27,207 nt of DNA, from the NCBI GenBank assembly GCA_964450865.1, contig CAYVHB010000039.1, positions 1 through 27,207 of the forward strand, read 5' to 3'. Position numbers and translations under genes: made by a program. Numbering within the stretch: position 1 is the first letter of the stretch; each line of letters starts with the position of its first letter. The notes below the pieces were generated by a model. It saw nothing but the letters and a program-made list of their open reading frames with translations, was not told where the DNA came from and made no database searches. The stretch is from CAYVHB01 sp964450865 (GTDB lineage: Bacteria > Bacillota > Clostridia > Saccharofermentanales > UBA5734). Below are positions 1 through 7,879 of this stretch, in pieces.

Positions 1-286
1 GTACTGCGATTGCTTGCTCTTCAGGTTTTTATTGTTCTTACTTGCCGTTTATAGGTTCATATAAATGAAAGAAAACAGTCCATAATCCTGGCCTGACAGG
101 CTGCAGAGCCGGGAATAGTCCGCAACCTTCCTCTGATGGGACCTGTTACCATGACCTGCATCTGAATGCTATGGATATTGTCAAATAAATTGCGTTTTCA
201 GTAAAATATCATGCCAGTCAGCAAATAACAAGTTATGTTCAAGTAATAATTATGAACAATAATTATCTGTTCTTCCAAAAATAAAG

Positions 287-315
287 TTGTCAGCGACCGG
301 TAAGTGAAATATAAT
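287..315 (+). promoter_or_regulatory. Sigma-A-type promoter of the osmolyte transporter operon
   Basis: TTGTCA at 287-292 and TATAAT at 310-315 are separated by 17 bases, which gives 5 of 6 and 6 of 6 matches to consensus. Transcription would start near 322, leaving an untranslated leader of about 200 bases before the first gene at 521. The rest of 1-520 holds no convincing gene. It is AT-rich, with an AATAATTAT direct repeat at 245-253 and 258-266. Confidence 0.7.
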
Positions 316-486
316 GTAAACCGATCAAATCAACTATCGTGCATACTTCAGAACAGTTCTTATAACTGAATACACAGACTCATGACATGTAACCCGCATC
401 TAGATGCACAATCGATCTGACCCTGGTGCAGACATAAGAAGTTAATGTGATAGACGGCTTGTCGTCCAGCTATATTGAACCATATT

Positions 487-500
487 GATTTGATCAAATC
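487..500. promoter_or_regulatory. Perfect 14-bp palindrome just upstream of the lipoprotein gene
   Basis: GATTTGATCAAATC is a perfect palindrome lying 6 bases before the ribosome binding site AAGAGGGG (507-514). Its half, GATCAAATC, occurs again at 323-331, next to the predicted transcription start. This arrangement suits a dimeric repressor that binds both places. No regulator gene is nearby, so the role is inferred from sequence symmetry and position alone. Confidence 0.4.
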
Positions 501-520
501 TATGTTAAGAGGGGAAAACT

Positions 521-1558
521 ATGAAAAAAGGAAAAGGAAGTCAACTTCGCCAGTATCTGGCCGTGCTGCTGATCCTGGCCGTATTGACCGGCCTGTTCGG
601 TCTGACCGGTTGCGCCACATCGAAGAAGGAGCCGGTCGTGCTGAAAATGGCTGACGGCGGCTGGGATACCTTCCGCCTGCACAACGCCGTTGTATCCTAC
701 ATTCTCGACAAAGGGATGGGCATCGCCACAGAAGAGGTAACCGGAACGACCTCGATCACGTGGAAAGCCCTCGTTGACGGAGATCTGCAGATCTACATGG
801 AGACCTGGACCGACAACATCCCAATGTATGCCGGTGACAAGGAAGCCGGCAAGATCAAGGAACTGGGTGTCAATTATGATGATGCCGACCAGGGTTTCTA
901 TGTACCTCGCTATGTCATCGAAGGTGACGCGGCGCGCGGCATCGCCCCGATGGCTCCCGATCTCAAGACCGTCAAGGACCTGCTCAAGTATCCGCAGGTT
1001 TTCAAGGATCCCGAACAGCCAGACAAAGGCCGGATTTATGGCGGCATTCCCGGCTGGGATGCCAGCGACCGCGTCCTGACCAATAAATATAACGCCTATG
1101 GCCTGAATGCGTCCTATACCTATTTCCAGGCCGGCTCCGAGGCGGCCCAGATTGCCTCGCTGATCGACGCTTGTGAAAAGGGTAAGCCCTGGGTCGGATT
1201 TTACTGGACGCCCAACTGGACCAGTGTGCAGTATGATGTTGTCAAGCTCGAGGACGAACCTTATGTTGACGCCACCAGTTTCCAGAATGGCCTGACCGCA
1301 TTCCCGATGGCCCGGATCACCGTCTGTGTCAATCCGGTCATCGTCTCGGACTATCCGCAAGTTGCCGACCTGCTTTCCCATTACAAAACCAGCAGCGCCC
1401 TCAATTCCGAGGTTTTGTCTTACATGAAAGCCAACAATGCCGAACCCGGACCGGCTGCAGTCTGGCTGATGAAAAAGCATCCCGAACTGCTGACCCAATG
1501 GATTACTGATGCCAAAATCCTCAAAAAAGTGCAGGACGCCCTGGCCAAAGAAGCCTGA
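521..1558 (+). CDS. opuAC: Glycine betaine/quaternary amine ABC transporter, substrate-binding lipoprotein
   Basis: This 345-residue protein is the extracellular solute receptor of an OpuA/ProU-type importer. The N-terminus has a lysine-rich start, a hydrophobic stretch at residues 11-28 and the lipobox LTGC with Cys31, so it should be lipid-anchored to the membrane. Trp residues at 48 (ADGGWD), 96 (YMETWTD), 229 and 233 (GFYWTPNW) fit the aromatic cage that holds quaternary ammonium groups in this family. The start is fixed by AAGAGGGG at 507-514. It is the first gene of the operon and is separated by 284 bases from the permease, with two hairpins between them. Family assignment is strong. 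The exact ligand (glycine betaine, carnitine, proline betaine or another amine) cannot be told from sequence. Confidence 0.9.
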   Translation: MKKGKGSQLRQYLAVLLILAVLTGLFGLTGCATSKKEPVVLKMADGGWDTFRLHNAVVSYILDKGMGIATEEVTGTTSITWKALVDGDLQIYMETWTDNIPMYAGDKEAGKIKELGVNYDDADQGFYVPRYVIEGDAARGIAPMAPDLKTVKDLLKYPQVFKDPEQPDKGRIYGGIPGWDASDRVLTNKYNAYGLNASYTYFQAGSEAAQIASLIDACEKGKPWVGFYWTPNWTSVQYDVVKLEDEPYVDATSFQNGLTAFPMARITVCVNPVIVSDYPQVADLLSHYKTSSALNSEVLSYMKANNAEPGPAAVWLMKKHPELLTQWITDAKILKKVQDALAKEA

Positions 1559-1576
1559 TCAGTAAAAAGTTTACAA

Positions 1577-1604
1577 TCCGACCTGCTGATATGCAGACAT
1601 CGGA
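1577..1604 (+). other. Hairpin 1 between the lipoprotein and permease genes
   Basis: TCCGA (1577-1581) pairs with TCGGA (1600-1604), and inside it CTGC (1583-1586) pairs with GCAG (1593-1596). No T-run follows, so it is not a standard terminator. It lies 19 bases after the lipoprotein stop codon and could protect the 3' end of a processed message. Confidence 0.4.
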
Positions 1605-1663
1605 CTTGATAAGCGGTACATAATCCGGTATCTTAATCGGTAATGACTACCCATTGAATGGGC

Positions 1664-1692
1664 CGGTACCGTGATACCGGATCACGGTATCG
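1664..1692 (+). other. Hairpin 2 between the lipoprotein and permease genes
   Basis: TACCGTGAT (1667-1675) and ATCACGGTA (1681-1689) form a perfect 9-bp stem around a 5-base loop. It extends by a wobble pair and two more pairs to 1664-1692. No T-run follows. It may stabilise the upstream lipoprotein message or reduce read-through to the transporter genes, so that binding protein is made in excess. That role is inferred. Confidence 0.45.
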
Positions 1693-1842
1693 AATGCATG
1701 AAACTCAGGCTTCCCCGGCTGGTCAGCAAGACTGGCCGGGGATGCCTGATGATTTTTCGTCAGTGCGCAAGAAACCGCTGGCAGATCTGTTCCAGGTCAA
1801 CTGGCTGCTATTTTTGCGTTCACAGGGAAGGCCAAGCCCGCT

Positions 1843-2772
1843 ATGAATTCTTTTCCAAAATCATGGTCTGTCGATATAGCCACAGGGGTTGATCGGATTG
1901 TCGATCTGATGAGCGTCTCGCTGGAGCCTTTTTTCAACGGGCTCAGTGCGTTTATTTCGTTTTTCCTCAACCTTTTCCAGAACCTGATGTTCATGATGCC
2001 CTGGTGGCTGCTGCCCTTGCTGGTCTTCGCCGCCGGCTGGTTTGCGACCCGCCGTGTGTTGCCGTCCCTGACCTTCGGGGTCATGGTTATCCTGATTGGC
2101 TCTTTTGGCTACTGGGAATTCATGATATTCACCCTGGCCATTGTTTTCACCTCCGTGCTTTTCTCATTGCTGCTCGGATTGCCCTACGGCATCCTGATGG
2201 CCGAGTTTCCCCGGCTGGAGAAAGTAACCCTGCCGATTCTGGATGCGATGCAGACCATGCCCAGCTGGGTTTACCTGATCCCTTCCGTGTCCTTCTTCGG
2301 CCTTGGCCGGGTTCCGGCCGTGATTGCCACCATGATCTACGCACTGCCACCGGTCATGCGCCTGACCTGCCATGCAATTACCCACGTCGATGCCGAGACA
2401 GTCGAGGCCGCCCAGGCCTATGGTTCGACACGCCTGCAGAGCCTGGTCAAGGTCAAGATCCCGCAGGCAGCATCGACCATTATGGCCGGGATCAACCAGA
2501 CCACGATGATGGCTGTGGCCATGGTCGTAACCTGCGCCATGATCGGCGCCCGTGGCCTGGGAACCGAGGTTTTACATGCGATCAATCGCCTCGAAGTCGG
2601 CCGCGGATTTGAAGCCGGCCTGTCGATTGTCTTTATCGCGATTATCATTGACCGCCTGACCCAGGGCCTGGCCAGATCGCTGCAAAACCAGACCGAAAGC
2701 AAAGGGGAGCGGAGTTTTTCGCTAAAATCAGTCAAGAGCCGGGCTGCTGAGAATAATGAACCGGGGCTTTGA
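1843..2772 (+). CDS. opuAB: Glycine betaine-type ABC transporter permease
   Basis: This 309-residue integral membrane protein forms the translocation channel of the importer. It has several hydrophobic segments (about residues 33-66, 74-116, 140-170, 205-235 and 255-275). The cytoplasmic EAA loop that contacts the ATPase is visible as EAAQAYG at 188-194, followed by KIPQAASTIMAGINQT, which is typical of ProW/OpuAB. A site AGGGAAGG at 1824-1831 stands 11 bases before the ATG. A 62-codon reading frame (1658-1846) ends in an ATGA overlap with this start but has no recognisable content. The gene overlaps an upstream in-frame ATG of the ATPase gene, so the two are tightly linked. Confidence in the family is high. 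Confidence 0.92.
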   Translation: MNSFPKSWSVDIATGVDRIVDLMSVSLEPFFNGLSAFISFFLNLFQNLMFMMPWWLLPLLVFAAGWFATRRVLPSLTFGVMVILIGSFGYWEFMIFTLAIVFTSVLFSLLLGLPYGILMAEFPRLEKVTLPILDAMQTMPSWVYLIPSVSFFGLGRVPAVIATMIYALPPVMRLTCHAITHVDAETVEAAQAYGSTRLQSLVKVKIPQAASTIMAGINQTTMMAVAMVVTCAMIGARGLGTEVLHAINRLEVGRGFEAGLSIVFIAIIIDRLTQGLARSLQNQTESKGERSFSLKSVKSRAAENNEPGL

Positions 2773-2788
2773 CAAAAGGAGCTTTCAG

Positions 2789-3955
2789 ATGCCAGCCAAA
2801 ATACAGGTCAAGCACTTAAGCAAAGTCTTTGGTCCTCACCCGCAACGTATTCTGAATTCGTTGAACCTGGACTTTGACAAGCAGGAAATCCTGGAACGGA
2901 CCTCGCACGTGATTGGCGTTTACAATGTGACCTTTGAGGTGCAGCCGGGGGAGACCTTTGTCATTATCGGCTTGTCCGGCAGTGGCAAATCGACCCTGAT
3001 CCGCTGCCTGAACCTGCTGAACCGGCCGACCTGCGGCGAAGTGATTATCGATGGCGAAAATATCTGCCATTACGACAGTCGCCGGCTGCGTGAATACCGC
3101 CGGCGCAAGGTCGCGATGGTTTTCCAGAACTTTGCCCTGCTGCCGCACAAGAATGTGCTGGAAAATGTCCGTTTCGGCCTGAGTGTCCGCGGTGAATCGC
3201 TTGATACGAGCCTGATCCGGGCCCGCGACATGATCAATATGGTCGGTCTCAACGGTTATGAGAAGGCTTCGGTCTCTGTGCTGAGCGGCGGCATGAAGCA
3301 GCGCGTCGGCCTGGCCCGGGCCTTAGCCAATGATCCGGAAATCCTGCTGATGGATGAAGCTTTTTCGGCCCTGGACCCGATCGTCCGTTGTGAAATGCAG
3401 AATGAATTGCTGAAACTGCAGGCCCGCCTGCACAAGACAATTGTTTTCATCACGCACGACATCCAGGAGGCTTTCCGGCTGGGCGACCGCGTGGCGATCA
3501 TGCGTGATGCGCGGATAATCCAGACCGGTACGCCCGAAGAGATTCTGGCCGATCCGTGTGACGAATACGTGGCCAAATTTATCCGTTCGGTCGATAAAAC
3601 CAAGGTCCTGACTGTCAAGAGCATCATGCGGCCGCCTGATTGCCTGGTTCGGCTGCATGATGATCCAGGTGCGGTGCTGAACGAAATGCAGACCCGTGAA
3701 GTATCGACCGCCTTTGTGACGACGAGCCACGCCAGATTGGCCGGTATTGTCGAAAAGGAAGATGCCAGGCGGGCTGCTGAGCACCTGCTGCCGCTATCTG
3801 CGATCGTTCGTACCGATATTCGTCAGACTGACCGTTCGACCCTGATCAGCGACCTGGCCCCGATCGCGGCCGCTACGCCGTATCCGGTCGCTGTTACAGT
3901 CGATGGCCAGCTGGCCGGCGTCGTGACGCAGGCAGCGATTCTGAATAATTTATAA
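2789..3955 (+). CDS. opuAA: Glycine betaine-type ABC transporter ATP-binding protein
   Basis: This 388-residue ATPase powers the importer. It shows Walker A GLSGSGKST at residues 61-69, the ABC signature LSGGMKQ at 165-171, Walker B ILLMDE at 185-190 and the H-loop THD near 222-224. The stretch before Walker A (KQEILERT...GVYNVTFEV) is characteristic of OpuAA/ProV. Residues about 272-388 form a CBS-like pair (KSIMRPPDCLVRL, LAGIVEKED), which in OpuA senses ionic strength. The chosen ATG follows AAAAGGAG (2774-2781) by seven bases. An in-frame ATG at 2756 would add 11 residues, overlap the permease end and lacks a comparable site. The stop lies 15 bases before the adenylation gene. Confidence 0.93.
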   Translation: MPAKIQVKHLSKVFGPHPQRILNSLNLDFDKQEILERTSHVIGVYNVTFEVQPGETFVIIGLSGSGKSTLIRCLNLLNRPTCGEVIIDGENICHYDSRRLREYRRRKVAMVFQNFALLPHKNVLENVRFGLSVRGESLDTSLIRARDMINMVGLNGYEKASVSVLSGGMKQRVGLARALANDPEILLMDEAFSALDPIVRCEMQNELLKLQARLHKTIVFITHDIQEAFRLGDRVAIMRDARIIQTGTPEEILADPCDEYVAKFIRSVDKTKVLTVKSIMRPPDCLVRLHDDPGAVLNEMQTREVSTAFVTTSHARLAGIVEKEDARRAAEHLLPLSAIVRTDIRQTDRSTLISDLAPIAAATPYPVAVTVDGQLAGVVTQAAILNNL

Positions 3956-3970
3956 GTTGAGGGGGACTGC

Positions 3971-5566
3971 ATGCTTTATATCGAAAACATCCGCCGCTGG
4001 GCCCAGACGGACCGGGTCGCGCTGGTTGACCAGGATCGGGTCATGACTTTCGCGGCCCTGAATGCCCGCTCGGACGCTATTGCCCTCTGGCTGGGCGAAA
4101 ACCGGCCGGACAGACGTCCGGTCGTCCTGTGGGGTGACAAAGATCATGACATGTTGACCGTTTTGCTGGGAGCTGTCAAGGCTGGTCATTCCTACGTCAT
4201 CATTCCCGACCACTACCCGGCCAGCCGGGCCATGGCGATCATCAAAGACTGCGGCAGCGATGTGCTGTTTCAATTGAGTGACAAGCCAATGCCATTCACC
4301 GGGTCGGAAAAAGCAGCGGCAGAGCCGCAGTCGCCGCCGTCGCCAACGACAGCGCAACAAGCCCCGCAGCTGGCAGACATCGTTTATAATGCCGATGATA
4401 TCGACAGCTGGGTCAGACTTTACCGGGACGTGACAGATCCCGTTTTCCCCGGCCTGGCGCCCGACGACCTGTGCAGTGTATTTTACACTTCCGGCAGTAC
4501 TGGCCAGCCTAAAGGTGTTCAGATCACCCGTGCCAATGTCGAGGCATTTATTGACAGCTATCACGAATACATTTTCTCCTATCTGCCACCCGAGGCCTGC
4601 CGCGTGCTCAACGTCAGCTCATATGCTTACATCGTATCGCTGGCCAATATCTTTTACATCCTGGCCGTCAGGGGCTACACGCTGTATGCCGTCAGCCGCG
4701 ACCTGGCCATGAATTATAAGGATCTCTTCAGCTATATTCTGGAGGTTAAACCGCAGTACCTGACCGGGACACCCAGTTTTGCCGCAGTCTGCCTGCAGGA
4801 CGACCGCTTCAGTCCGGAATACTTGCCGGAGCTGTGCTGCATCGAGGTTGGCGGCGAGAATCTGCCGATTGCGGTGGGTCGCAAACTGATCAGGCGTTTC
4901 CCCAAGGCCCTGCTGTTCAATGGCTATGGTATGACGGAAACAACCTGCGGTGGCATTGAATGCCAGATTACCGAGGACATGCTGGTCGACGGCCAGGCCA
5001 TGTGCATTGGTGAAAGCTTTTCTGCCGTCCAATGTGCGGTTGTGAATGATGACCTGCAGGAGCTCCCAGATGGCCAGGTTGGTGAGCTGATCATGATTGG
5101 CGCCATGATCAGTCCTGGTTATTATCACAATCCGGAGCTGACCCGCCAGAAGTTTTTCACGACACCGGATGGCCGTCGCGGCGTGCATACCGGTGATCTT
5201 GTCTATCGCCGGCAGAATCGTTTCTATTACGTCGGCCGCAAGGATAACCTGGTCAAAGTGGGCGGGTATCGGGTCGAGATTGAGGAGATCGAGCAGCACC
5301 TTTCCCGTGTCAGCCTGATCAAGGAATGTGCGGTCGTACCCGTCCTGCGCGACGGCCAGGTCATCATGACTGCTGCCTATGTTACGCTGGATGCGCCGCC
5401 GGTTCAGAAGCTGCAGAGTATCCTGGCTATTCGCAAGGAAATGGGCCAGATGGTCCAGTCCTATATGATCCCGCAAAAAATCGTCATTCTCGACGAACTG
5501 CCCAGCATCAGCCACAGCGGCAAAGTCGACCGCAACCGCCTCAAGGAAATGGCCCGGCTGAGCTGA
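3971..5566 (+). CDS. AMP-forming adenylation enzyme, DltA-like
   Basis: This 531-residue enzyme should activate a carboxylic acid with ATP and load it on a carrier protein, presumably the one encoded next. Adenylation motifs appear in order: YTSGSTGQPKG at 172-182, NGYGMTETT at 317-325, HTGDL at 406-410, GRKDNLVKVGGYRVE at 422-436 and the C-terminal catalytic lysine in SGKVDR (Lys518). Overall shape and length are closest to D-alanine:carrier ligase DltA (about 505 residues), with an extra Glu/Pro/Ala-rich segment at 112-134. At the A4 site, where DltA has a phenylalanine followed by the amine-binding Asp, this protein reads SSYAYIVS with no Asp, so the substrate may not be an alpha-amino acid. 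GAGGGGG at 3959-3965 sets the start. No dltB or dltD follows. Confidence 0.85.
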   Translation: MLYIENIRRWAQTDRVALVDQDRVMTFAALNARSDAIALWLGENRPDRRPVVLWGDKDHDMLTVLLGAVKAGHSYVIIPDHYPASRAMAIIKDCGSDVLFQLSDKPMPFTGSEKAAAEPQSPPSPTTAQQAPQLADIVYNADDIDSWVRLYRDVTDPVFPGLAPDDLCSVFYTSGSTGQPKGVQITRANVEAFIDSYHEYIFSYLPPEACRVLNVSSYAYIVSLANIFYILAVRGYTLYAVSRDLAMNYKDLFSYILEVKPQYLTGTPSFAAVCLQDDRFSPEYLPELCCIEVGGENLPIAVGRKLIRRFPKALLFNGYGMTETTCGGIECQITEDMLVDGQAMCIGESFSAVQCAVVNDDLQELPDGQVGELIMIGAMISPGYYHNPELTRQKFFTTPDGRRGVHTGDLVYRRQNRFYYVGRKDNLVKVGGYRVEIEEIEQHLSRVSLIKECAVVPVLRDGQVIMTAAYVTLDAPPVQKLQSILAIRKEMGQMVQSYMIPQKIVILDELPSISHSGKVDRNRLKEMARLS

Positions 5567-5644
5567 ACGGATCGATGAAGCAGACTGATGAACCAGCTCA
5601 TTAAAAACAGATAGATGGAATAAATTGTTTAAAGGAAGGTACTT

Positions 5645-5890
5645 ATGACTGTACTGAATGCGACTCTGCAGGCGATGCAGGATATCCTCGGTCTCGAAGA
5701 AATGGAAAATGAGCTCGATCTGAATCTGTGGGACGCCGGCCTGATTGACTCGCTGGGAATCGTCACGCTGCTTGACCGCATTGAAGCGTTAATCGGCAAG
5801 CCGGTCAGCATCAAGGAGATGAAGACCCAGGACTTCCGGACAATCCGCAATCTGGTCTCCTCCATCTCCAATCAGACCGGCCACGCCTGA
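5645..5890 (+). CDS. Acyl/peptidyl carrier protein, DltC-like
   Basis: This 81-residue acidic carrier protein has the phosphopantetheine site DSLG at residues 35-38, with Ser36 as the attachment residue. Length, the DAGLIDSLG context and the lone C-terminal helix pattern match DltC (about 78 residues). It probably receives the acid activated by the enzyme encoded 78 bases upstream. AAGGAAGG at 5632-5639 precedes the ATG by five bases. It is the last gene of the operon, and a terminator follows at 6022-6072. The acceptor of the loaded group is not encoded here. A generic acyl carrier role with an unlinked partner remains possible. Confidence 0.85.
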   Translation: MTVLNATLQAMQDILGLEEMENELDLNLWDAGLIDSLGIVTLLDRIEALIGKPVSIKEMKTQDFRTIRNLVSSISNQTGHA

Positions 5891-6021
5891 TGTCGTGGAC
5901 CGGGCTCGCCTGACGCCCCGGACGGGCCCAAAGCCAGCTCGAAATGGCGATTGTCAATCAATGATGGCAGCCAGCTAACTAACTGAACAATGGTTAACAT
6001 ATACAAGTTGGGGAATTAATC

Positions 6022-6072
6022 AAAAACGGGTTGATGCCTGGTCTCGAAATGACCGGCATCGGCCCGTTTTTT
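6022..6072 (+). terminator. Rho-independent terminator of the transporter/carrier operon
   Basis: AAAAACGGG (6022-6030) pairs with CCCGTTTTT, GATGCC pairs with GGCATC, and GGTC pairs with GACC around a seven-base loop. The right arm ends in TTTTTT (6067-6072). It lies 131 bases after the carrier stop codon. Nothing gene-like is seen at 5891-6021. Confidence 0.8.
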
Positions 6073-6153
6073 GTGTGGATATCGCTCCTGGCTGTCCGTT
6101 TTCCAATACCGAATGAAAAAGCTGAAATGAGAAACAAGAAATGCCGGACAATC

Positions 6154-6186
6154 AAAAAACCCTGAGGCTGTAAGGCTTCAGGGTTT
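6154..6186 (-). terminator. Terminator of tRNA-Lys
   Basis: On the minus strand AACCCTGAAGCC and its complement form a stem around a short loop, followed by TTTTTT. It lies immediately downstream of the tRNA 3' end. The plus strand also ends in TTTT, so it may work in both directions. Confidence 0.8.
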
Positions 6187-6193
6187 TCTGATG

Positions 6194-6269
6194 TGGTGCA
6201 CCTTCAGGGATTCGAACCCGGGACCCACTGATTAAGAGTCAGTTGCTCTACCAGCTGAGCTAAAGGTGC
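6194..6269 (-). tRNA. tRNA-Lys (anticodon CUU)
   Basis: Read on the minus strand this gives a full cloverleaf of 76 bases. The acceptor stem GCACCTT/AAGGTGC is followed by an encoded ACCA end. The D arm contains AGCTCAGCTGGTAGAGC. The anticodon stem ACTGA/TCAGT encloses the loop CTCTTAA, giving anticodon CTT, and the T arm carries GGTTCGAATCC. It stands alone, with its own promoter and terminator. Confidence 0.97.
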
Positions 6270-6289
6270 ATGTCTTGCGAACAATCGAT

Positions 6290-6318
6290 ATTATAAACAC
6301 CCCGCCATCATCTGTCAA
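6290..6318 (-). promoter_or_regulatory. Consensus promoter of tRNA-Lys
   Basis: On the minus strand TTGACA (6313-6318) and TATAAT (6290-6295) match consensus perfectly with a 17-base spacer. The start point would be about 10-15 bases before the tRNA. Such a strong promoter is usual for a stable RNA gene. Confidence 0.9.
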
Positions 6319-6430
6319 TGGCTATTTTTAAAATGCATGGATGTCCTTGAATGGATGTATGGATGTTGTAAATGAGCCACAATTTCACGAGAATTTCATG
6401 TTTGCAAGCGTTCGAGTGCAGTCTGTTTTG

Positions 6431-6439
6431 TGATAGAAT
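6431..6439 (+). promoter_or_regulatory. Candidate extended -10 promoter of the aldolase-like gene
   Basis: TGATAGAAT fits the extended -10 form TGnTATAAT with one mismatch. It lies about 60 bases before the ATG at 6501. No good -35 box is seen at the right distance, which an extended -10 element can tolerate. Confidence 0.4.
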
Positions 6440-6500
6440 GAAAACGAATCCTGCCTTGTTGCATTTTATCTGATCTGCACCCTTGAAGGAGGTCATGCCT

Positions 6501-7787
6501 ATGCGTTTTGAATTCATGCATCCTGCTGACCAGCTTGTCGCTTTTATGAATCGCATCTACCACAATGGCCTGACCACTACCTCAGGGGGCAATCTGTCGA
6601 TCCTCGACGTCAATGGCGATATCTGGATCACACCGGGCGGTATCGACAAAGGTGGCCTGACGCGCAGTGACATGATCCGGATCCAGGCTGACGGTAACGT
6701 GATCGGCCATCACCAGCCATCCTCCGAATTGCCGTTCCACCAGGCCATCTACCAGTCGCGCAGCAATATCCGCGCCATCCTGCACGCCCACTCACCCAAT
6801 CTGATGACCTTCTCCATGCTGCACCAGATCCCCAATGTCTACCTGATCCCCAATACCCGCATCACCTGCGGCAATGTCGCCTATGCCACCTATGCCATGA
6901 TGGGCAGCGAAGAACTGGGTGTCCTGCTGGCCAGGGAATTCAAAAAAGGCTACGCCGCTGTCCTGATGGAGAACCACGGCATCTGCATCGCGGCCGAGAC
7001 GCTCAATAAAGCCTATTCGATCTTCGAGACCCTCGAATATGCCGCCTACATCGAGCTGCGGGCCCGCCGCTACGGTGCCTTGCGAACTCTGTCCGAAGAC
7101 CAGATCGACATCGCCCGCACCCGTGAACACACCCGGATGAGCGAATTCTCGACCCGCGCCCGCAGCGGTGAAGAACTTTTGCTGCGCCGCGAACTGGCTC
7201 GCCTGATTGAGCGCGCCCTTGACCAGCAGCTGTTTGCCGCCAGTCAGGGGACGATCTCCGCCCGCCTGTCCGATGGCTCATTCCTGATCACGCCCTACGG
7301 TACCGACCGCCGCCAGATGCACGAAGAGGAGCTGGTCCTGGTTCGCCGCGGCCTCAAGGAAAGCGGCCAGATCCCCAGTCGCGCCGTGTTTATTCACGAA
7401 ATGATTTACCATCGCAATCCGACGATCCAGGCGATCATCAATGCCCAGCCGCCGAATCTCATGGTGTTTACCATCGCCGACGTCAAATTCGATCCCAGCC
7501 TGCTGCCGGAATCGTACGCCCTGCTGCATCAGGTTCCGCTTGCCCCGTATGGCTTCAATTACGCCGATCCGCAGAAGACTGCCGCATTATTCAGCCCGAC
7601 TACACCGATGATCCTGCTGGAGAATGACGGTATTATCGTCACGGGCAAGGACCTGACCCAGGCCTTTGACCGCCTCGAGGTCGCCGAGTTTACCGCCCGC
7701 TCGATCCTCGCCGTCCCGCCAGCTACCGAAGTGTACCCGCTCAATGAAAGCCAAAAAGCCGAACTGGACGAGCATTATCATTTCTAG
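6501..7787 (+). CDS. Tandem class II aldolase/adducin-domain protein, second domain degenerate
   Basis: This 428-residue protein has two aldolase II/adducin domains of about 210 residues. Members of this family are zinc-dependent sugar-phosphate aldolases or epimerases (FucA, RhaD, AraD). Domain 1 keeps the active-site set: TTSGGNLS at 26-33, PSSE with Glu76, HAHSP with His95 and His97, and ENHG with His159. In domain 2 the same sites read AASQGTIS, PSRA, NAQPP and ENDG, so the catalytic Glu and all three metal His residues are lost. Domain 2 is probably structural or regulatory. AAGGAGG at 6486-6492 stands eight bases before this ATG; the ATG at 6495 is too close and a TTG at 6483 is unlikely. 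The sugar substrate cannot be read from sequence. Confidence 0.85.
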   Translation: MRFEFMHPADQLVAFMNRIYHNGLTTTSGGNLSILDVNGDIWITPGGIDKGGLTRSDMIRIQADGNVIGHHQPSSELPFHQAIYQSRSNIRAILHAHSPNLMTFSMLHQIPNVYLIPNTRITCGNVAYATYAMMGSEELGVLLAREFKKGYAAVLMENHGICIAAETLNKAYSIFETLEYAAYIELRARRYGALRTLSEDQIDIARTREHTRMSEFSTRARSGEELLLRRELARLIERALDQQLFAASQGTISARLSDGSFLITPYGTDRRQMHEEELVLVRRGLKESGQIPSRAVFIHEMIYHRNPTIQAIINAQPPNLMVFTIADVKFDPSLLPESYALLHQVPLAPYGFNYADPQKTAALFSPTTPMILLENDGIIVTGKDLTQAFDRLEVAEFTARSILAVPPATEVYPLNESQKAELDEHYHF

Positions 7788-7835
7788 GGTCGGTTCCAGG
7801 TCGCCAATCCTTGAATTGTCAGTATCCGAAATCAA

Positions 7836-7879
7836 CAGGCAGCATCGCGATAGTCAGCGGCGCTGCCTGATTTTTTTTT
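7836..7879 (+). terminator. Terminator of the aldolase-like gene
   Basis: CAGGCAGC (7836-7843) pairs with GCTGCCTG (7862-7869), followed by a run of nine T. The right half lies inside the 3' end of the convergent glycosyltransferase gene, whose stop codon is at 7854-7856. Confidence 0.85.

Noticed and set aside
500..1498. Long antisense open frame of 332 codons opposite the lipoprotein gene
   Set aside because: It mirrors the codon pattern of a clearly real gene, has no ribosome binding site and shows no protein family motifs. The same holds for antisense frames at 4619-5515, 6792-7130, 15267-16313, 15509-16438 and 20495-21346.
1658..1892. Two small plus-strand frames (62 and 73 codons) before the permease gene
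   Set aside because: They run through the hairpin region, have no good ribosome binding site and no recognisable content. The ATGA overlap with the permease start is noted but not enough.
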